From Neptuniibacter sp. (GTDB taxonomy: Bacteria > Pseudomonadota > Gammaproteobacteria > Pseudomonadales > Balneatricaceae), in assembly GCF_024231755.1 (NCBI RefSeq), contig NZ_JAAEQH010000210.1, forward strand, positions 16,197 to 80,196: a DNA stretch of 64,000 bases, read 5' to 3'. Of this stretch, positions 15,875 to 26,496 are shown one piece after another (the first letter of the stretch is position 1; each line of letters begins with the position of its first letter). The notes under the pieces are model-generated. The model ran no database searches and had not been told where the DNA came from. It was given only the letters and a program-made list of their open reading frames with translations. A program made the translations under genes and the position numbers.

Positions 15875-17194
15875 CTAGCTTAAACCACCAATCTGACGCG
15901 CAAGATACGCAGCATAGTTATCCGTCATACCGCTAATAAAATCTAAGGCACGCATATAAGCTTTATAGAGGGGCAATTCGGGTCTTGGAGCATGGATACC
16001 CATTAGGCTGATAATCCTTTCGCTACGGTAACTTAACCCTTCCCCTTTCAGGTGATGGTTATCATATACTGCATGGCAGAACGCCTCTAATAGCACACCC
16101 AAAGTGGTGTAGGCCCCGACTTCCAACTCAGTTTTACGAGTATCGGGAAATACCCTTTCACGTGCTAACTTTTTCGCCTCACGCAATCCATCACGTACAC
16201 CTGGATCACCGTCACTTAATAGTTCACCGGAGTACTCTCCTTGCATGATCAGGTGTTGATTATCCATATAGGCTTGAACAGCTGAGCCCACCATATGTTC
16301 CATAGCTTTACCACGAAGTGCAGAGATCTTACGACGTGCAGAAGCTTGGGAAGTAAAAATATCATCTTCAAATGAGGTGTCACCACAAAGCTTTAGCAGA
16401 ATCGGTTTAATCTCTTCAAAGCTAAGAATATTTAGCTCGATAGCATCTTCCAGATCAAGAATGGCATAACAGATATCATCCGCTGCTTCCATCAGGTAGG
16501 TAAGTGGGTGGCGACACCAACGATTCTCACCTTTAGGCACTAGCCCAAGCTCACGGCCAAGCTTATTAAGGATCTCCAGCTCAGTCTGGTACGCACTGAA
16601 CTTGCCTTTCTTTCCGGCAAATTCAGCGCTCCATGGATATTTTAATAACGCCCCAAGTGTTGGATAAGTTAGACGAAGGCCACCATCAAATAGATGGTTT
16701 TCAATTCGGGTAACCACTCTGAAACCTTGCGCGTTACCTTCGAAGGTCATCAGATCCAGGCGTTGTTCATCGGTCAGACCTTTCAAAAGTTTGCTGTCAG
16801 ACTGGCGTTTAAACCAATCACGGATCGCATATTCACCTGCATGCCCAAACGGTGGGTTACCAATATCATGTGCTAGACAAGCTGACTGGACGATCATGCC
16901 GATATCGTATGAGGTTGCCCAATCAGGTAGTTGGTCCTGAATCTGTTCACCAACTCGAATTCCCAGGCTTCGCCCCAAACTACCAACCTCAATGGAGTGA
17001 GTAAGACGGGTATGGATATGATCATTGAGGGACATGGGGTGAACTTGTGTTTTTCGACCCAAGCGCCGAAAGGCACTGGAAAAGATTATTCGATCCTGAT
17101 CCTTGTGGAAATGACTACGACCTATCTCATCTTCGGTAACTTCCGCATGTCCATAGCGTTTTGTAGTCAACAAACGTTGCCACTGCATTTCCAT
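15875..17194 (-). CDS. dgt: Deoxyguanosinetriphosphate triphosphohydrolase-like protein (dGTPase)
   Basis: A 439-residue HD-domain nucleotidohydrolase that would cleave dGTP (or other dNTPs) to the nucleoside and triphosphate. The metal site is visible as RLTHSIEVGSLGR (first His), CLAHDIGNPPFGHAGE (HD pair), and MEAADDICYAILDLED (last Asp). FSSAFRRLGRKTQVHP is the typical N-terminal signature. The length fits the dGTPase-like type 2 group rather than the longer E. coli Dgt (about 505). The ATG is preceded by GGAG. It is separated from the upstream MocR gene by about 90 bp containing a stem-loop. Confidence 0.9.
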   Translation of the reverse strand: MEMQWQRLLTTKRYGHAEVTEDEIGRSHFHKDQDRIIFSSAFRRLGRKTQVHPMSLNDHIHTRLTHSIEVGSLGRSLGIRVGEQIQDQLPDWATSYDIGMIVQSACLAHDIGNPPFGHAGEYAIRDWFKRQSDSKLLKGLTDEQRLDLMTFEGNAQGFRVVTRIENHLFDGGLRLTYPTLGALLKYPWSAEFAGKKGKFSAYQTELEILNKLGRELGLVPKGENRWCRHPLTYLMEAADDICYAILDLEDAIELNILSFEEIKPILLKLCGDTSFEDDIFTSQASARRKISALRGKAMEHMVGSAVQAYMDNQHLIMQGEYSGELLSDGDPGVRDGLREAKKLARERVFPDTRKTELEVGAYTTLGVLLEAFCHAVYDNHHLKGEGLSYRSERIISLMGIHAPRPELPLYKAYMRALDFISGMTDNYAAYLARQIGGLS

Positions 17195-17252
17195 TCAGAT
17201 CACTCCAATAATTTCCTGAATATGAGTATTTTTTAATCGGCAAAAAGCCTAG

Positions 17253-17280
17253 CTTCTGAAGCAAAAAGTCATTTCAGAAG
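17253..17280 (-). terminator. Stem-loop between the MocR gene and dgt
   Basis: CTTCTGAA (17253-17260) and TTCAGAAG (17273-17280) form a perfect 8-bp stem with a 12-base loop just past the MocR stop. On the minus strand a T-run follows only after about 12 bases, so it is a possible rather than a clear terminator. Confidence 0.35.
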
Positions 17281-17284
17281 ACAA

Positions 17285-18703
17285 CTATATTTCCTCTGCG
17301 AAACTACGGATTTCATCAGCAAGTACTCGGACAGCATTGTGAGTATCTTCATCCATTTTCCCAGCATAGTTAAGACGCATAAAGTTTCGGTATTTGCCCG
17401 AAGCAGAGAAGATAACCCCTGGCGCAATACTAACCTGCTTATCTGCAAGCCTTTGATTTAACAGTACTGTATCCATCGCCATCGGTAATTCGACCCAGAG
17501 CATATAACCACCTTCAGGAAAACTAATACGTGTACCTTCTGGAAAATAGCTCTCAATCCATTCAATCATAAGATCCCGTGATTGCTGGTACTGCAGACGC
17601 ATTTTGCGCAGATGACGCTCGTAATAACCATTTGCAATAAATTCAGCGACGGCTTCCTGCTGGATCAGGGGACTACTCACCGTTGAGACAAACTTTTTAT
17701 GTAATACCCTCTCTGTACATTGCCCAGGAGCTACCCACCCCAAACGTAAACCTGGTGCAATTGTTTTCGAGAATGAAGAGCAGAGCAGAACCCGTCCCTC
17801 CTGATCAAAAGCACGGATAGCTTTAGGTCGAGGAGAACGAAAATACAGATCGCCATAGATATCATCTTCTATGATTGGAATATCGTACTGTTGAGCCAGA
17901 CGTAGCAATCCCTTCCGCCGCTCTTCAGGCATGGTATAACCCAGGGGGTTATTACAGGTTGGTGTAACTTGAATTGCTTGAATCGGCCACTGATCCAAAG
18001 CCAACTCCAAAGCTTCCAAACTAATACCCGTCTCAGGATGGGTAGGAATTTCCAGTGCTTTCAAACCAAGTGCTTTAATTGCCTGAGTAGAACCATAAAA
18101 ACTGGGTGAATCAGTTGCGACAATATCTCCAGGATTAGTCACCGCTCGAAAGCTACACACAAGCGCCTCCTGACAACCAGACGTGATAATGATCTCGTCC
18201 GGATGCAAGTTACAACCATAGTCCACTGCCAAACGAGCAATCTGTTTACGTAAATTTGGGGAGCCGCCCATGCCGCAGTAGTTAAGAAAGTTTTCGGTAC
18301 CATTTCGAGCAGCTTGAGATAATGATTTCAGCAATGGCTTCAAAGTTGATGAGTTTATCTCTGGTAGAGCAGTACCCAATGCGACATGGCCAGGTTCTTT
18401 CTCTGCATGCAGTAGGTTATATACCTGTTCCCAATGGGATACTTCGAGAGGACGTTGTGCCGGACGACTTACCTCCGGTAACTGAGGTGCAGCACTTCTT
18501 CCCTTCACATAGTAGCCTGATTTTGGCCTTACCTCTGCAAAGCCACCCTCTTCCAGCCGGATATAAGCCTCTTGTACAGTAGAAATACTGACCCCTCTTT
18601 CTTTACTCAAAGAACGTATGGAGGGAAGTTTTTTTCCTGGCTGGTAATAGCCCTGATTTATCCTGCTAACTAATTCTTCAACAAGCTGCTCATACAGTTT
18701 CAT
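17285..18703 (-). CDS. MocR-type regulator (GntR helix-turn-helix fused to class I aminotransferase domain)
   Basis: A 472-residue PLP-dependent regulator. The GntR winged helix is at about residues 1-70 (LYEQLVEELVSRINQGYYQPGKKLPSIRSLS cut across GYYQPGKKLPS); the aminotransferase-like domain covers about 105-470. The PLP-binding lysine lies in SSFSKTIAPGLRLG, and IIEDDIYGDL is the usual Asp/Tyr motif. The class is typified by GabR and PdxR and senses PLP or amino compounds. It is divergent from a lipoprotein gene, and a 9-bp inverted repeat lies in the shared upstream region. The effector and target are unknown. Confidence 0.9.
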   Translation of the reverse strand: MKLYEQLVEELVSRINQGYYQPGKKLPSIRSLSKERGVSISTVQEAYIRLEEGGFAEVRPKSGYYVKGRSAAPQLPEVSRPAQRPLEVSHWEQVYNLLHAEKEPGHVALGTALPEINSSTLKPLLKSLSQAARNGTENFLNYCGMGGSPNLRKQIARLAVDYGCNLHPDEIIITSGCQEALVCSFRAVTNPGDIVATDSPSFYGSTQAIKALGLKALEIPTHPETGISLEALELALDQWPIQAIQVTPTCNNPLGYTMPEERRKGLLRLAQQYDIPIIEDDIYGDLYFRSPRPKAIRAFDQEGRVLLCSSFSKTIAPGLRLGWVAPGQCTERVLHKKFVSTVSSPLIQQEAVAEFIANGYYERHLRKMRLQYQQSRDLMIEWIESYFPEGTRISFPEGGYMLWVELPMAMDTVLLNQRLADKQVSIAPGVIFSASGKYRNFMRLNYAGKMDEDTHNAVRVLADEIRSFAEEI

Positions 18704-18734
18704 AACAAAAAGCCATCACAGTCACATCAAACAA

Positions 18735-18787
18735 GTACAGTTTAAGGTTTATTTAACAGCACAGATAGGTAATCAATAAAACTGTAC
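18735..18787. repeat. Widely spaced 9-bp inverted repeat, possible MocR site
   Basis: GTACAGTTT (18735-18743) and AAACTGTAC (18779-18787) are perfect inverted copies 35 bp apart, in the region between the MocR gene and the divergent lipoprotein gene. MocR proteins are large dimers that bind two separated half-sites, which fits the spacing. Binding is inferred. Confidence 0.4.
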
Positions 18788-18875
18788 CGCAACAATAACA
18801 CCAATCTAAATCTGTATTGGTATAGCTAAGCATTTTATCCTGTTCTTATCAAATCCAAAGATTCAGGAGGCTGAA

Positions 18876-19280
18876 ATGTTTATTCAAAGAACATCATTGA
18901 TATTACTTTTCAGCACAGCCTTAAATGGCTGTGATAGCAGCTATCACGCCTTTGACGGCAACTCTGGATACCGATCGAATATGATCACCCCGGATAACTT
19001 CTCTTTGCAGTACACCGGTAATCAATTCGATACGAAGCAGGATGTTGAAACTATGTGGCACCATAGAGCGAGAGAACTTTGTCGTGGCGCTGCTTACCAG
19101 GCTGATCATTTGACAGTAACCAAAGTAAAGAATCCTGGATCACTACAATCCGGTGAAACTCTGCCTCAAGCAATTTCACACTACTATCTTAGTGGAGAGG
19201 TCCTCTGCCTGGCCCCAAACCTAGCTAGGAAGAGAAAAGAAACAAACACAAATGATGAGAGTGTTGCTGATATAAAATAA
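18876..19280 (+). CDS. Putative lipoprotein, CC0125/CC1285-like
   Basis: A 134-residue exported protein. A short signal sequence ends in the lipobox LNGC (Cys at residue 19), so the mature protein is probably lipid-anchored. The stretch FSLQYTGNQFDTKQDVETMWHHRARELCRGAAY resembles the conserved core of small CC0125/CC1285-type lipoproteins, in which a strand is followed by a helix with RAAEL. The C-terminal tail is charged (ARKRKETNTNDES). The ATG has a CAGGAGG site eight bases upstream. It is divergent from the MocR regulator, which may control it. Function unknown. Confidence 0.65.
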   Translation: MFIQRTSLILLFSTALNGCDSSYHAFDGNSGYRSNMITPDNFSLQYTGNQFDTKQDVETMWHHRARELCRGAAYQADHLTVTKVKNPGSLQSGETLPQAISHYYLSGEVLCLAPNLARKRKETNTNDESVADIK

Positions 19281-19295
19281 AGAATGGCTAGCTAG

Positions 19296-19547
19296 TCACT
19301 TAGCGTACGCCTTGCCTCCAATGATTTTGTAGGCAGGCGTACCTCGAACCAAAACATCTCGCGCAAACTCACCGCCACAACCGGGGCAGATACATGGCTG
19401 CTCAGTGTAGTCTTCGTTGATACGCTCCTTAAAGCACTTCACCAATGAGCCTTTGCCGCCCTTTCTGTACTTAAACAGATGGGTCTTGCAGCGACTACAA
19501 TAAACATCAACGGTTCTCAAAGGCCCCTTCTTATTAGGTTTTGCCAT
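19296..19547 (-). CDS. Small zinc-ribbon protein
   Basis: From the ATG at 19547 (MAKPNKKGP, with AAGG upstream) the protein has 83 residues; a longer frame to 19580 is less likely. Two Cys pairs, VYCSRCKTHLFKYRKGG and PCICPGCGGEFAR, make a zinc ribbon at about residues 15-65. The rest is basic (KGGKGSLVKCFKERI) and could touch nucleic acid. I do not recognise the exact family. It converges tail-to-tail on the lipoprotein gene with only 15 bp between, and is divergent from the DUF255 gene. Confidence 0.7.
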   Translation of the reverse strand: MAKPNKKGPLRTVDVYCSRCKTHLFKYRKGGKGSLVKCFKERINEDYTEQPCICPGCGGEFARDVLVRGTPAYKIIGGKAYAK

Positions 19548-19612
19548 CTTAGTGAACCTTCTCCTTATCCAAGGCTCCAATACGAGTAATCATCATAAGC
19601 GGATCGTTTGTA

Positions 19613-21955
19613 ATGCATAAAGGTAAATGGACATTCTTTATCCCCCTTGCACTAATAGCAACCCTGGGGATACCTATCACGGGTAAGGCAAATGAGATAA
19701 AGCTAATTCCACCAGCACTACAACATCAACTGCAATTGGTTTTAGATAACAAAAGTTTAACCTACCAACCAAGAACAAAACATCTGACAGAATCTGGCGG
19801 ACCGCGCTTTACTAATCGTCTGTTACTTGAGTCCTCTCCCTACTTGCAACAGCATGCCCATAACCCGGTTAATTGGTATAGCTGGTCTAAAGAGGCGCTA
19901 GATAAAGCAAAACAGAAAAATAAGCCTATTTTTCTGTCTATTGGCTACTCAACCTGCCACTGGTGCCATGTAATGGAGGAAGAGAGTTTTGAGGATCTGG
20001 AGATAGCAGCATTTCTTAATGAGCACTTCATCAGCATTAAAGTAGACCGTGAGCAGCTCCCCGATATCGATGAAACATATATGCTTGCAGCAGCCATGAT
20101 CAGCGGTCAAACCGGTTGGCCCTTAAATGCATTCAATACCCCTGAAGCAGAGCCATTTTTTGCTGGGACTTACTTTCCTCCCAAACAGTTTCTTCAACTA
20201 CTACAACGAATTAAAAAACTTTGGCACGAAGAACAGACTGAAATCAGGGTTGATGCATCTAATACACTTTCTGCAATAAAAAGAATCAGTTCTACAAATA
20301 AAAGCGAGAGCAATAGTGTTAGTTATGAAACTCTCGCAGCGGCCACTGAACAATGGTTGGAATTGGCTGATGAGTTGCAAGGAGGCTTTGGTACCGCACC
20401 TAAATTTCCCAATGAGCCAGCCCTATTCCTGCTGTTCGACCAAGCCATCCGAACTCAGGATCAAGCTCTGTTAGAAACCTTAAACCATACCCTTGAAGCG
20501 ATACATCAAGGGGGAATCTATGATCAAGTTGGGGGAGGATTTCATCGCTATGCAATCGATCCTGAATGGTTAATTCCACACTTTGAAAAGATGCTCTACA
20601 ACCAAGCACAACTGTCGCGCATTTATCTACAAGCCTATGAGATTAGCGGCAATCCTTTATTTGAACGGACTGCTCAAAACACACTCGAATATGTGTTACG
20701 CGAGATGCGTAATAAACAGGGACTTTTCTACTCGGCAACCGACGCTGATAGCGAAGGTGAAGAGGGGCGTTTTTTCCTTTGGAATGAAGCTGAACTGAAA
20801 GAGGCCTTATCAGATCAAGAATTCCAACTGGCTTTTGCTCTGTATGGCCTTGAAAATGGCAGCAACTTTGATGGGAAAAACATTCTTTACCTGCCCAACT
20901 CCCTTCCGGAAGTTATTGTTTCTCAAGGTTACAAAGTCAATGATTTTTTCAAGCAGCTGAACAGTATTAACCAAAAGTTACTAGCTGCCCGCCAGCTCCG
21001 TCCTCACCCACATTTGGATAACAAAGTTATCACGGCATGGAACGGCATGATGATTCGCGCCCTTGCCGAAGCAGGTTCAACTCTAGGGGAGGTCCATTAC
21101 CTACAAGCTGCAATCAATGCTTCTGATACCCTGTGGCAGCAGCACTTTGGCTCATCAGGTTTACTCAGGGACAGGCTTGATAATATTGATGGCCAGCCGG
21201 CCAACTTAGAGGATTATGCCTATTTCGCTGTAGCCAACATCAGTCTGTATGATTCCACAGGAAACCAGGAGTGGTTAAAGCGGGCTCAGATTCTGACAGA
21301 TGATATGTTAAAACTTTTCTGGGATGAGCAAAATGAAATCATGTACCTCTCCAGAGCGGACACCTTACTGCCAGTTCGTGCAAGAAGTCGCGGTGACAAT
21401 GCGATTGCCAGCGGCGAATCAATCGCATACGAGGCACTATTACTGTTGGCAAAAAGGCAACCGAATCAACGTTACCTGACCACAGCCCAGAGGATGTTAC
21501 AGGCTAACAGTGGTAATGTTTCTCGTAACCCGATGCAATATAGCTACTTGCTAAAAGCTTTCGGGCAAAATTCAAGCTATCTAAACAGAGTTCAATACGC
21601 TGCGCAGGGGGCCCTAAAAGCTGAGCTAACATCCACCGGCACAGGTTATATTCTGAAGATTCAATTAGCACCCGGCTGGCATATTAATGCCGAAAAACCG
21701 GGACATAAAAAGCTTATTGGAAGTAGTGTAAGCGCAGAATGGGTAGAGAAGGTAAGTTACCCTAAAGCGGAAAGCTTAGCGCTCTCTTTCGCTTCTCAGG
21801 ATATCAACCTCTTTACTGGCGAGTTTGATATCCACATCCAAGCTAAACAGAGTAAAAAGGTGCTTGATGAGCTACTTAGCTTTACCTTTCAGGCCTGTAG
21901 CGACACACAGTGCCTAGCACCGGAAACTCTTAAGTTCTCAGCGGCAATACAGTGA
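19613..21955 (+). CDS. Exported DUF255 thioredoxin-domain protein with C-terminal DsbD-alpha-like domain
   Basis: A 780-residue protein of the YyaL/SSP411 type. It starts with a signal-like segment ([19 protein letters not shown]). The DUF255 thioredoxin domain (about 60-215) carries [16 protein letters not shown], with a CxxC pair, and is followed by a six-hairpin-like helical domain (about 240-660: [56 protein letters not shown]). The last ~110 residues ([18 protein letters not shown], then [15 protein letters not shown]) resemble the N-terminal alpha domain of DsbD, including a Cys pair. Most relatives are cytosolic and lack this tail. A periplasmic disulfide-related role is inferred. Single gene. 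Confidence 0.82.
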   Translation: MHKGKWTFFIPLALIATLGIPITGKANEIKLIPPALQHQLQLVLDNKSLTYQPRTKHLTESGGPRFTNRLLLESSPYLQQHAHNPVNWYSWSKEALDKAKQKNKPIFLSIGYSTCHWCHVMEEESFEDLEIAAFLNEHFISIKVDREQLPDIDETYMLAAAMISGQTGWPLNAFNTPEAEPFFAGTYFPPKQFLQLLQRIKKLWHEEQTEIRVDASNTLSAIKRISSTNKSESNSVSYETLAAATEQWLELADELQGGFGTAPKFPNEPALFLLFDQAIRTQDQALLETLNHTLEAIHQGGIYDQVGGGFHRYAIDPEWLIPHFEKMLYNQAQLSRIYLQAYEISGNPLFERTAQNTLEYVLREMRNKQGLFYSATDADSEGEEGRFFLWNEAELKEALSDQEFQLAFALYGLENGSNFDGKNILYLPNSLPEVIVSQGYKVNDFFKQLNSINQKLLAARQLRPHPHLDNKVITAWNGMMIRALAEAGSTLGEVHYLQAAINASDTLWQQHFGSSGLLRDRLDNIDGQPANLEDYAYFAVANISLYDSTGNQEWLKRAQILTDDMLKLFWDEQNEIMYLSRADTLLPVRARSRGDNAIASGESIAYEALLLLAKRQPNQRYLTTAQRMLQANSGNVSRNPMQYSYLLKAFGQNSSYLNRVQYAAQGALKAELTSTGTGYILKIQLAPGWHINAEKPGHKKLIGSSVSAEWVEKVSYPKAESLALSFASQDINLFTGEFDIHIQAKQSKKVLDELLSFTFQACSDTQCLAPETLKFSAAIQ

Positions 21956-21961
21956 AAGAAT

Positions 21962-21992
21962 TCGGGGAACAGATTCTAAATCTGCCCCCCGA
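21962..21992. terminator. Hairpin between convergent genes
   Basis: TCGGGG and CCCCGA flank an inner CAGATT/AATCTG stem with a CTA loop and a small internal mismatch. No T-run follows, so this would be a rho-independent terminator only in a weak sense, but its position between two convergent stops supports a termination or 3'-end-protecting role. Confidence 0.5.
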
Positions 21993-21999
21993 TACAGGA

Positions 22000-23688
22000 T
22001 CAAGTTTTAAACTGGTTAACAAGTGCGTTAAGCCTCTGCTCCAGCTGTGCCATCTCTGTTGTTGTAGAGGCTAACTGGTCCGCATTACCACTGGCCCTCT
22101 CAGAGATATCTGCAATATGTTGCACACTGCGACTCAGCTCATCGGCCACAGAAGTTTGCTCCTCTGCAGCTGTTGCAATTTGTGTACTCATGCCACTGAT
22201 TTCACTCACGGACGAAGTGATAATATTCAACTGCTCACCCGTGTTCCCTGCTTTTTCAACAGTTTGATCAGTCTGCTCACGGCTACGCTCCATCTCTTGT
22301 ACCGCCTGACGAGCACCTGTCTGCAGCTTCTCAATCATAGTCTGAATCTCATCAGTACTCTGCTGAGTACGATTCGCCAGTGTACGCACCTCATCCGCAA
22401 CTACTGAGAAACCACGGCCCTGCTCACCTGCTCGGGCAGCCTCAATCGCAGCATTCAAAGCCAGTAGGTTAGTCTGATCTGCAATCTCCTTGATAACATT
22501 AACGACAGTACCAATATGCTCAGAGTCTTTATCCAGCTGAGCAATTACATCAGACGCGGTATTTACACCCGCTTGTAACGATTGAATAGAACCAATTGTC
22601 TCGTTTACTACATTCTGCCCACCTATAGCAGCTTCATCTGCAGACTGGGCAGAGTGCGAGGCATTGGTAGCATTTGTCGAGACTTCCTGAACTGCTGCAG
22701 CCATTTCATGAATAGCAGCCGCAACCTGTTCAGTTTCACGCCGCTGTTCATCAACTTCTAAACGAGTGTTGTCAACAACACCTGTCATTCTGTTGGTTGC
22801 GCTGGAGAGATCCTCGATTGCACTTTTAACTTCAACTATGAGGCTCTGTATTTTGGCAGCGAAAGCATTAAAGCCCTTAGCTAACTCGCCTACTTCACCT
22901 TTGGCATTAGTATCCAGTCGTTTACTCAGATCACCTTCACCCTCACCAATATCCCTTAACGCTGCGGCAGCAGCTGCTAGTGGATTGGCAATGCCATTAG
23001 CAAACATGGCTGCCAGTAGGCCGAAGACAAGTACAAATCCACCACCTACCAGGATAATGAACATCATGGTATTTGTGGTTTCTTCATCAAGAGCCTGATT
23101 TGCTTCGGCTATCTGGTCATCGATGTCATCGATATAGAAGCCTGTACCCACCATCCACTGCCACTTTTCGATGCTTCGGGCAAAGCTTAACTTATCAACA
23201 TCCATCTTCTTCGAAGGTTTAGCCCAGATGTACTTGACATACCCTCCCCCATTTTTCGCAGCATCAATCAGATCCTTAACGATAAGAACGCCATTTTTAT
23301 CCTTTAAATCGATAAGGTTTTTGCCTTTTAACTGGGGTTTTGGCCGAGTCGCCATATTCACACCATCAAAGGTGTAAACGAAAATATAGCCGTCACCTTT
23401 TTTGCCGTAGGTTAGGGCTGTCAGCACTTCTAGGGCTTGATCCTGAGCTTCTTGCGAGTCAAGAGTCGTATCATCAGCAATATGCTGTACTGATGAAATA
23501 GCCAAGTCGACATAGCTCTTCAAGGCTTCCTGCTTACTCGCCATGAGTTCCGTTCGCAGCTGATCTATTTTCTTCTCCCCCATATCTCGTAGTTGCATGT
23601 TAGTTATCAACAAAACAACACCGAGTACGGCGATGAGAGGGATAAGTGTTAACAGAAGCACCTTCTGTTTCAGCGACATGTTGCCCAT
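22000..23688 (-). CDS. Methyl-accepting chemotaxis protein with Cache sensor
   Basis: A transmembrane chemoreceptor. TM1 is at about residues 10-30, a periplasmic single Cache domain follows ([25 protein letters not shown] region, then [19 protein letters not shown]), TM2 at about 195-217, a HAMP domain to about 275, and the long cytoplasmic signalling coil. The hairpin tip [23 protein letters not shown] binds CheA/CheW. I place the start at ATG 23688 with GGAG eight bases upstream; a GTG at 23697 lacks such a site. Cache domains of this type bind small organic acids. It is unlinked to other chemotaxis genes here. Confidence 0.9.
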   Translation of the reverse strand: MGNMSLKQKVLLLTLIPLIAVLGVVLLITNMQLRDMGEKKIDQLRTELMASKQEALKSYVDLAISSVQHIADDTTLDSQEAQDQALEVLTALTYGKKGDGYIFVYTFDGVNMATRPKPQLKGKNLIDLKDKNGVLIVKDLIDAAKNGGGYVKYIWAKPSKKMDVDKLSFARSIEKWQWMVGTGFYIDDIDDQIAEANQALDEETTNTMMFIILVGGGFVLVFGLLAAMFANGIANPLAAAAAALRDIGEGEGDLSKRLDTNAKGEVGELAKGFNAFAAKIQSLIVEVKSAIEDLSSATNRMTGVVDNTRLEVDEQRRETEQVAAAIHEMAAAVQEVSTNATNASHSAQSADEAAIGGQNVVNETIGSIQSLQAGVNTASDVIAQLDKDSEHIGTVVNVIKEIADQTNLLALNAAIEAARAGEQGRGFSVVADEVRTLANRTQQSTDEIQTMIEKLQTGARQAVQEMERSREQTDQTVEKAGNTGEQLNIITSSVSEISGMSTQIATAAEEQTSVADELSRSVQHIADISERASGNADQLASTTTEMAQLEQRLNALVNQFKT

Positions 23689-23802
23689 TAATTGCACTCC
23701 ACTCTTCTTAGATACGCTCTTTGTAATTATTTATTATGAATTAGTACTTTAGAACTAATTATTATCGATTATACAATTCGCAGTTATGATCTGCGACAAG
23801 CA

Positions 23803-24174
23803 CTAGGTTGCTTTCAGTTCAATACAGTTCCCATCTGGGTCTTCGATATAAACCGAAAGACCAAACCCTTTTGCTCCATTTCGCTGCTCAACCTTACCGT
23901 ACGGAACCCCAACACTTTCCAGATAAGGTAAGAGAACGTCTGGTTCAAAAGGCTTTATACGCAGGCAGAAGTGATCCAAATTATTATCACCGGGCTTGTA
24001 ATCCCCAGGTTTCAAATCAATCAGGGAATCTCCCGCCTTCAATTGATATAACTCGGGTTGAGTGACTTTTCTGATTAACTCACAACCAAGCACATCCACG
24101 TAGAACTTCAGACTGCGTTCAATATCCTGAGTAACAAGCACAATATGATCTAACGTCTCAATCTCAAATCGCAT
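23803..24174 (-). CDS. VOC family protein (glyoxalase/dioxygenase fold)
   Basis: A 123-residue vicinal oxygen chelate protein. It has the paired beta-alpha-beta-beta-beta modules: LDHIVLVTQDIERSLKFYVDVLGCEL at the start, LDHFCLRIKPFEPD in the middle and SVYIEDPDGNCIEL at the end. The His in LDHI, the His in LDHF and the Glu in CIEL are the usual metal ligands. Substrates vary widely in the family (glyoxalase I, fosfomycin resistance, dioxygenases), and none can be assigned. It lies upstream of the Cache chemoreceptor on the same strand but about 110 bp away. Confidence 0.82.
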   Translation of the reverse strand: MRFEIETLDHIVLVTQDIERSLKFYVDVLGCELIRKVTQPELYQLKAGDSLIDLKPGDYKPGDNNLDHFCLRIKPFEPDVLLPYLESVGVPYGKVEQRNGAKGFGLSVYIEDPDGNCIELKAT

Positions 24175-24769
24175 ATTGCCTCTGATGGGAGTATCTATGT
24201 GATTGTCTGCCCAGATAAATCTAAAATCCCAAATGCTCCGATTTCAACTTGAAACATAAGCACTTACTACCACTATAGAACGAATTAAAAATTAGTCCAA
24301 AAGCATTGCACGTCAATATGTTAGTAATCTGTTGTGAAGGGGATGGTAAATACAGCTCAAGGAGAAGGCTTAGTTGCATACAAAGATTATTTAATAAATA
24401 TAGTTGCAACTACTGTTCTATAGGCAATTAAGTTTCAATCACTGACGCCAAACACTGCCATAGATAAACTCTTACATCCCTGCCTGTTTGGGAACAGTAT
24501 CTTCGAGAGTAAGGTAACACTAGAAAGGATATACGATATCAATCTCAGTTCGAGGGAGGCATAGTAGAACCATTCACGGGTTAACCTTAGGTAAATCTTC
24601 CCCCTCTCGAGACAAAAATAGTTTCAAGACCTCCTCCTAAATCCAACTTTAGTACGTAGAACCACTAAGTAACTTCCCGTACTAAAAAACGATTTTCCTA
24701 TCATTTTGCTCAAGTATTATCTGGTCAAATTTAAAAAGAATAAAAAATGATCAAAAGGACTAGGCCAAA
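24175..24769. other. Long intergenic region without a gene
   Basis: About 600 bp between the VOC gene and the divergent chemoreceptor gene. The only open frame (24221-24409, minus strand) is leucine/cysteine-rich and AT-driven and looks non-coding. I see no tRNA, no clear terminator and no sigma-28 promoter. It presumably holds the two divergent promoters. Confidence 0.5.
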
Positions 24770-26395
24770 ATGATTGTTAACAAGATGTCTGTCACTCACA
24801 AGTTGGCAACAATAATTCTGATGCTCCTGAGCCTGGGTGTATCAATGAAAGCCTATGACCTTTGGGAATATCGCCAAGGACTCTCACTCGAAAGGCAACG
24901 GCAATCAGACAATGTGGTCGCTGTGGCTCACTCAATAATGCAAGGCTATTACAACAAGTATAAGGCCGGCTATATCTCATCGCTTGAAGCACAAGAGCGA
25001 TCTTTAGATACTCTCAGAGAGATGCGCTATGACGGCAACAATTACGTCTGGGTAAATGATCTTGATGCCCGAATGATCATGCATCCAATCAAGCCCGAAC
25101 TCGATAACAAAGACCTCTCCGGTTTTAAGGATAGCAATGGCAAGCAACTGTTCTTAGATATTGCTACCAGTGCTCGACAAAACCAATCTGGATACCAAAC
25201 CTACCATTGGCCAAAACCAGGAGAATCTACTCCTCTGGAAAAACTTTCTTCATTTAAACTGTTTGAGCCCTGGGGCTGGGTTATTGGTACGGGAATTTAC
25301 GTTGACGATATTGAAGCTTTATTTTACGAAAAGATTTCAGAATCAGGCTTATTCTTAGCTATTTGCATTCCAATTGTGATTTGGTTTGCGATGCTGATTG
25401 TACGTTCCATCACTGCTCCTTTGGCACATATGGGTGATGTGATGAAAAAAGTAGCTGCCGGAAACCTGGTCGCCAGAATAGAAGTCAAAGGCAGTGATGA
25501 GCTTGGAGAGGTAAGCAAAGAGATAAACCGAACCTTAGATGTACAATTGGAGTTGATTCAGAAACTGAAGCATTCCAGTGAGCATATTCTGACGTCTGCA
25601 GAGATCATGGCTACAACAACAGAGCAAACATCAACAGGTGTGAGACAGCAACATGGTGAAACGCAAATGTTGGCTGCCGCCATGCAAGAGATGTCCGCGA
25701 CAGCACAAGATGTAGCACAAAATGCGCAACAAACTGCAGATATAACTATTAAGGCAGAGAGCACAGCTCGTTTGGGTGATGAAATTGTTCAAAATACAAT
25801 TGATGCGATCAATGGATTGGCACATCAGGTTCAATCACAAGCGAGCGTTATCACTCAGCTTGAAGAAGATACCCTTCAAGTGGAAAGCTTCCTTAGTATC
25901 ATCCGTGATATTTCTGATCAAACCAACCTACTTGCTTTAAATGCGGCTATCGAAGCAGCAAGAGCCGGCGAACAAGGTAGAGGGTTTGCGGTCGTCGCAG
26001 ATGAGGTACGAGTCCTAGCAAAACGTACATCTGAATCAACAGACCAGATTCATAAGTTGAATGATCGACTTAAAAAGGCCTGCCAAGGCGCAGTTGGTAT
26101 GATGAACGAAAGCCACAGCGAAGCACAGAGCTGTGTAGAACGCGCTGCAGCTGCAGGACAACATCTTAATGACATAGTGTTAAACGTGCAGCAGATCATG
26201 GAAATGAACACTGTTGTCGCTTCTGTGGTGCAGCAGCAAAGCCAGGTAGCTGAAGAGATGAGCAGTAATCTGAGCAACATATCCACAATAGCAGAACAAA
26301 CTCAGGGAGGAGCGGTTCAAACTGCTGAAAGCAGTGAGAAACTTGCAGCTCTGGCAAGGGACTTGAAAGGCCAGGTACAACAGTTTCAGATCTAA
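24770..26395 (+). CDS. Methyl-accepting chemotaxis protein with single Cache domain
   Basis: A 541-residue chemoreceptor of classical layout: TM1 at about 10-28, a periplasmic sCache_2 domain ([18 protein letters not shown], then [18 protein letters not shown]), TM2 at about 190-210, HAMP to about 265, and the signalling domain with [23 protein letters not shown]. The sensor resembles that of the receptor at 22000-23688, so the pair may detect related ligands, but the rest diverges. The ATG has AAAGGA upstream. A strong terminator follows. No C-terminal CheR-binding pentapeptide is present. Confidence 0.9.
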   Translation: MIVNKMSVTHKLATIILMLLSLGVSMKAYDLWEYRQGLSLERQRQSDNVVAVAHSIMQGYYNKYKAGYISSLEAQERSLDTLREMRYDGNNYVWVNDLDARMIMHPIKPELDNKDLSGFKDSNGKQLFLDIATSARQNQSGYQTYHWPKPGESTPLEKLSSFKLFEPWGWVIGTGIYVDDIEALFYEKISESGLFLAICIPIVIWFAMLIVRSITAPLAHMGDVMKKVAAGNLVARIEVKGSDELGEVSKEINRTLDVQLELIQKLKHSSEHILTSAEIMATTTEQTSTGVRQQHGETQMLAAAMQEMSATAQDVAQNAQQTADITIKAESTARLGDEIVQNTIDAINGLAHQVQSQASVITQLEEDTLQVESFLSIIRDISDQTNLLALNAAIEAARAGEQGRGFAVVADEVRVLAKRTSESTDQIHKLNDRLKKACQGAVGMMNESHSEAQSCVERAAAAGQHLNDIVLNVQQIMEMNTVVASVVQQQSQVAEEMSSNLSNISTIAEQTQGGAVQTAESSEKLAALARDLKGQVQQFQI

Positions 26396-26400
26396 AATAA

Positions 26401-26429
26401 AAAAAGCGCTCTTAGTTAGAGCGCTTTTT
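26401..26429. terminator. Bidirectional rho-independent terminator
   Basis: AAAAAGCGCTCT (26401-26412) and AGAGCGCTTTTT (26418-26429) form a perfect 12-bp stem with a five-base loop, between the chemoreceptor gene and the convergent lutC-like gene. Confidence 0.9.
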
Positions 26430-26496
26430 CCAATCTTCATCCTAAGCAGGAATAGACATCAAATAACCTCTACTCCGAGCGGTTATTTTTCGATAG

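Noticed and set aside
23698..23802. Possible sigma-28 promoter before the first chemoreceptor gene
   Set aside because: An ATCGATAA element exists but no TAAA-like element lies 15 bases before it.
24221..24409. 62-codon frame in the gap upstream of the second chemoreceptor
   Set aside because: Low-complexity Leu/Ser/Cys composition typical of AT-rich antisense frames; no ribosome site.
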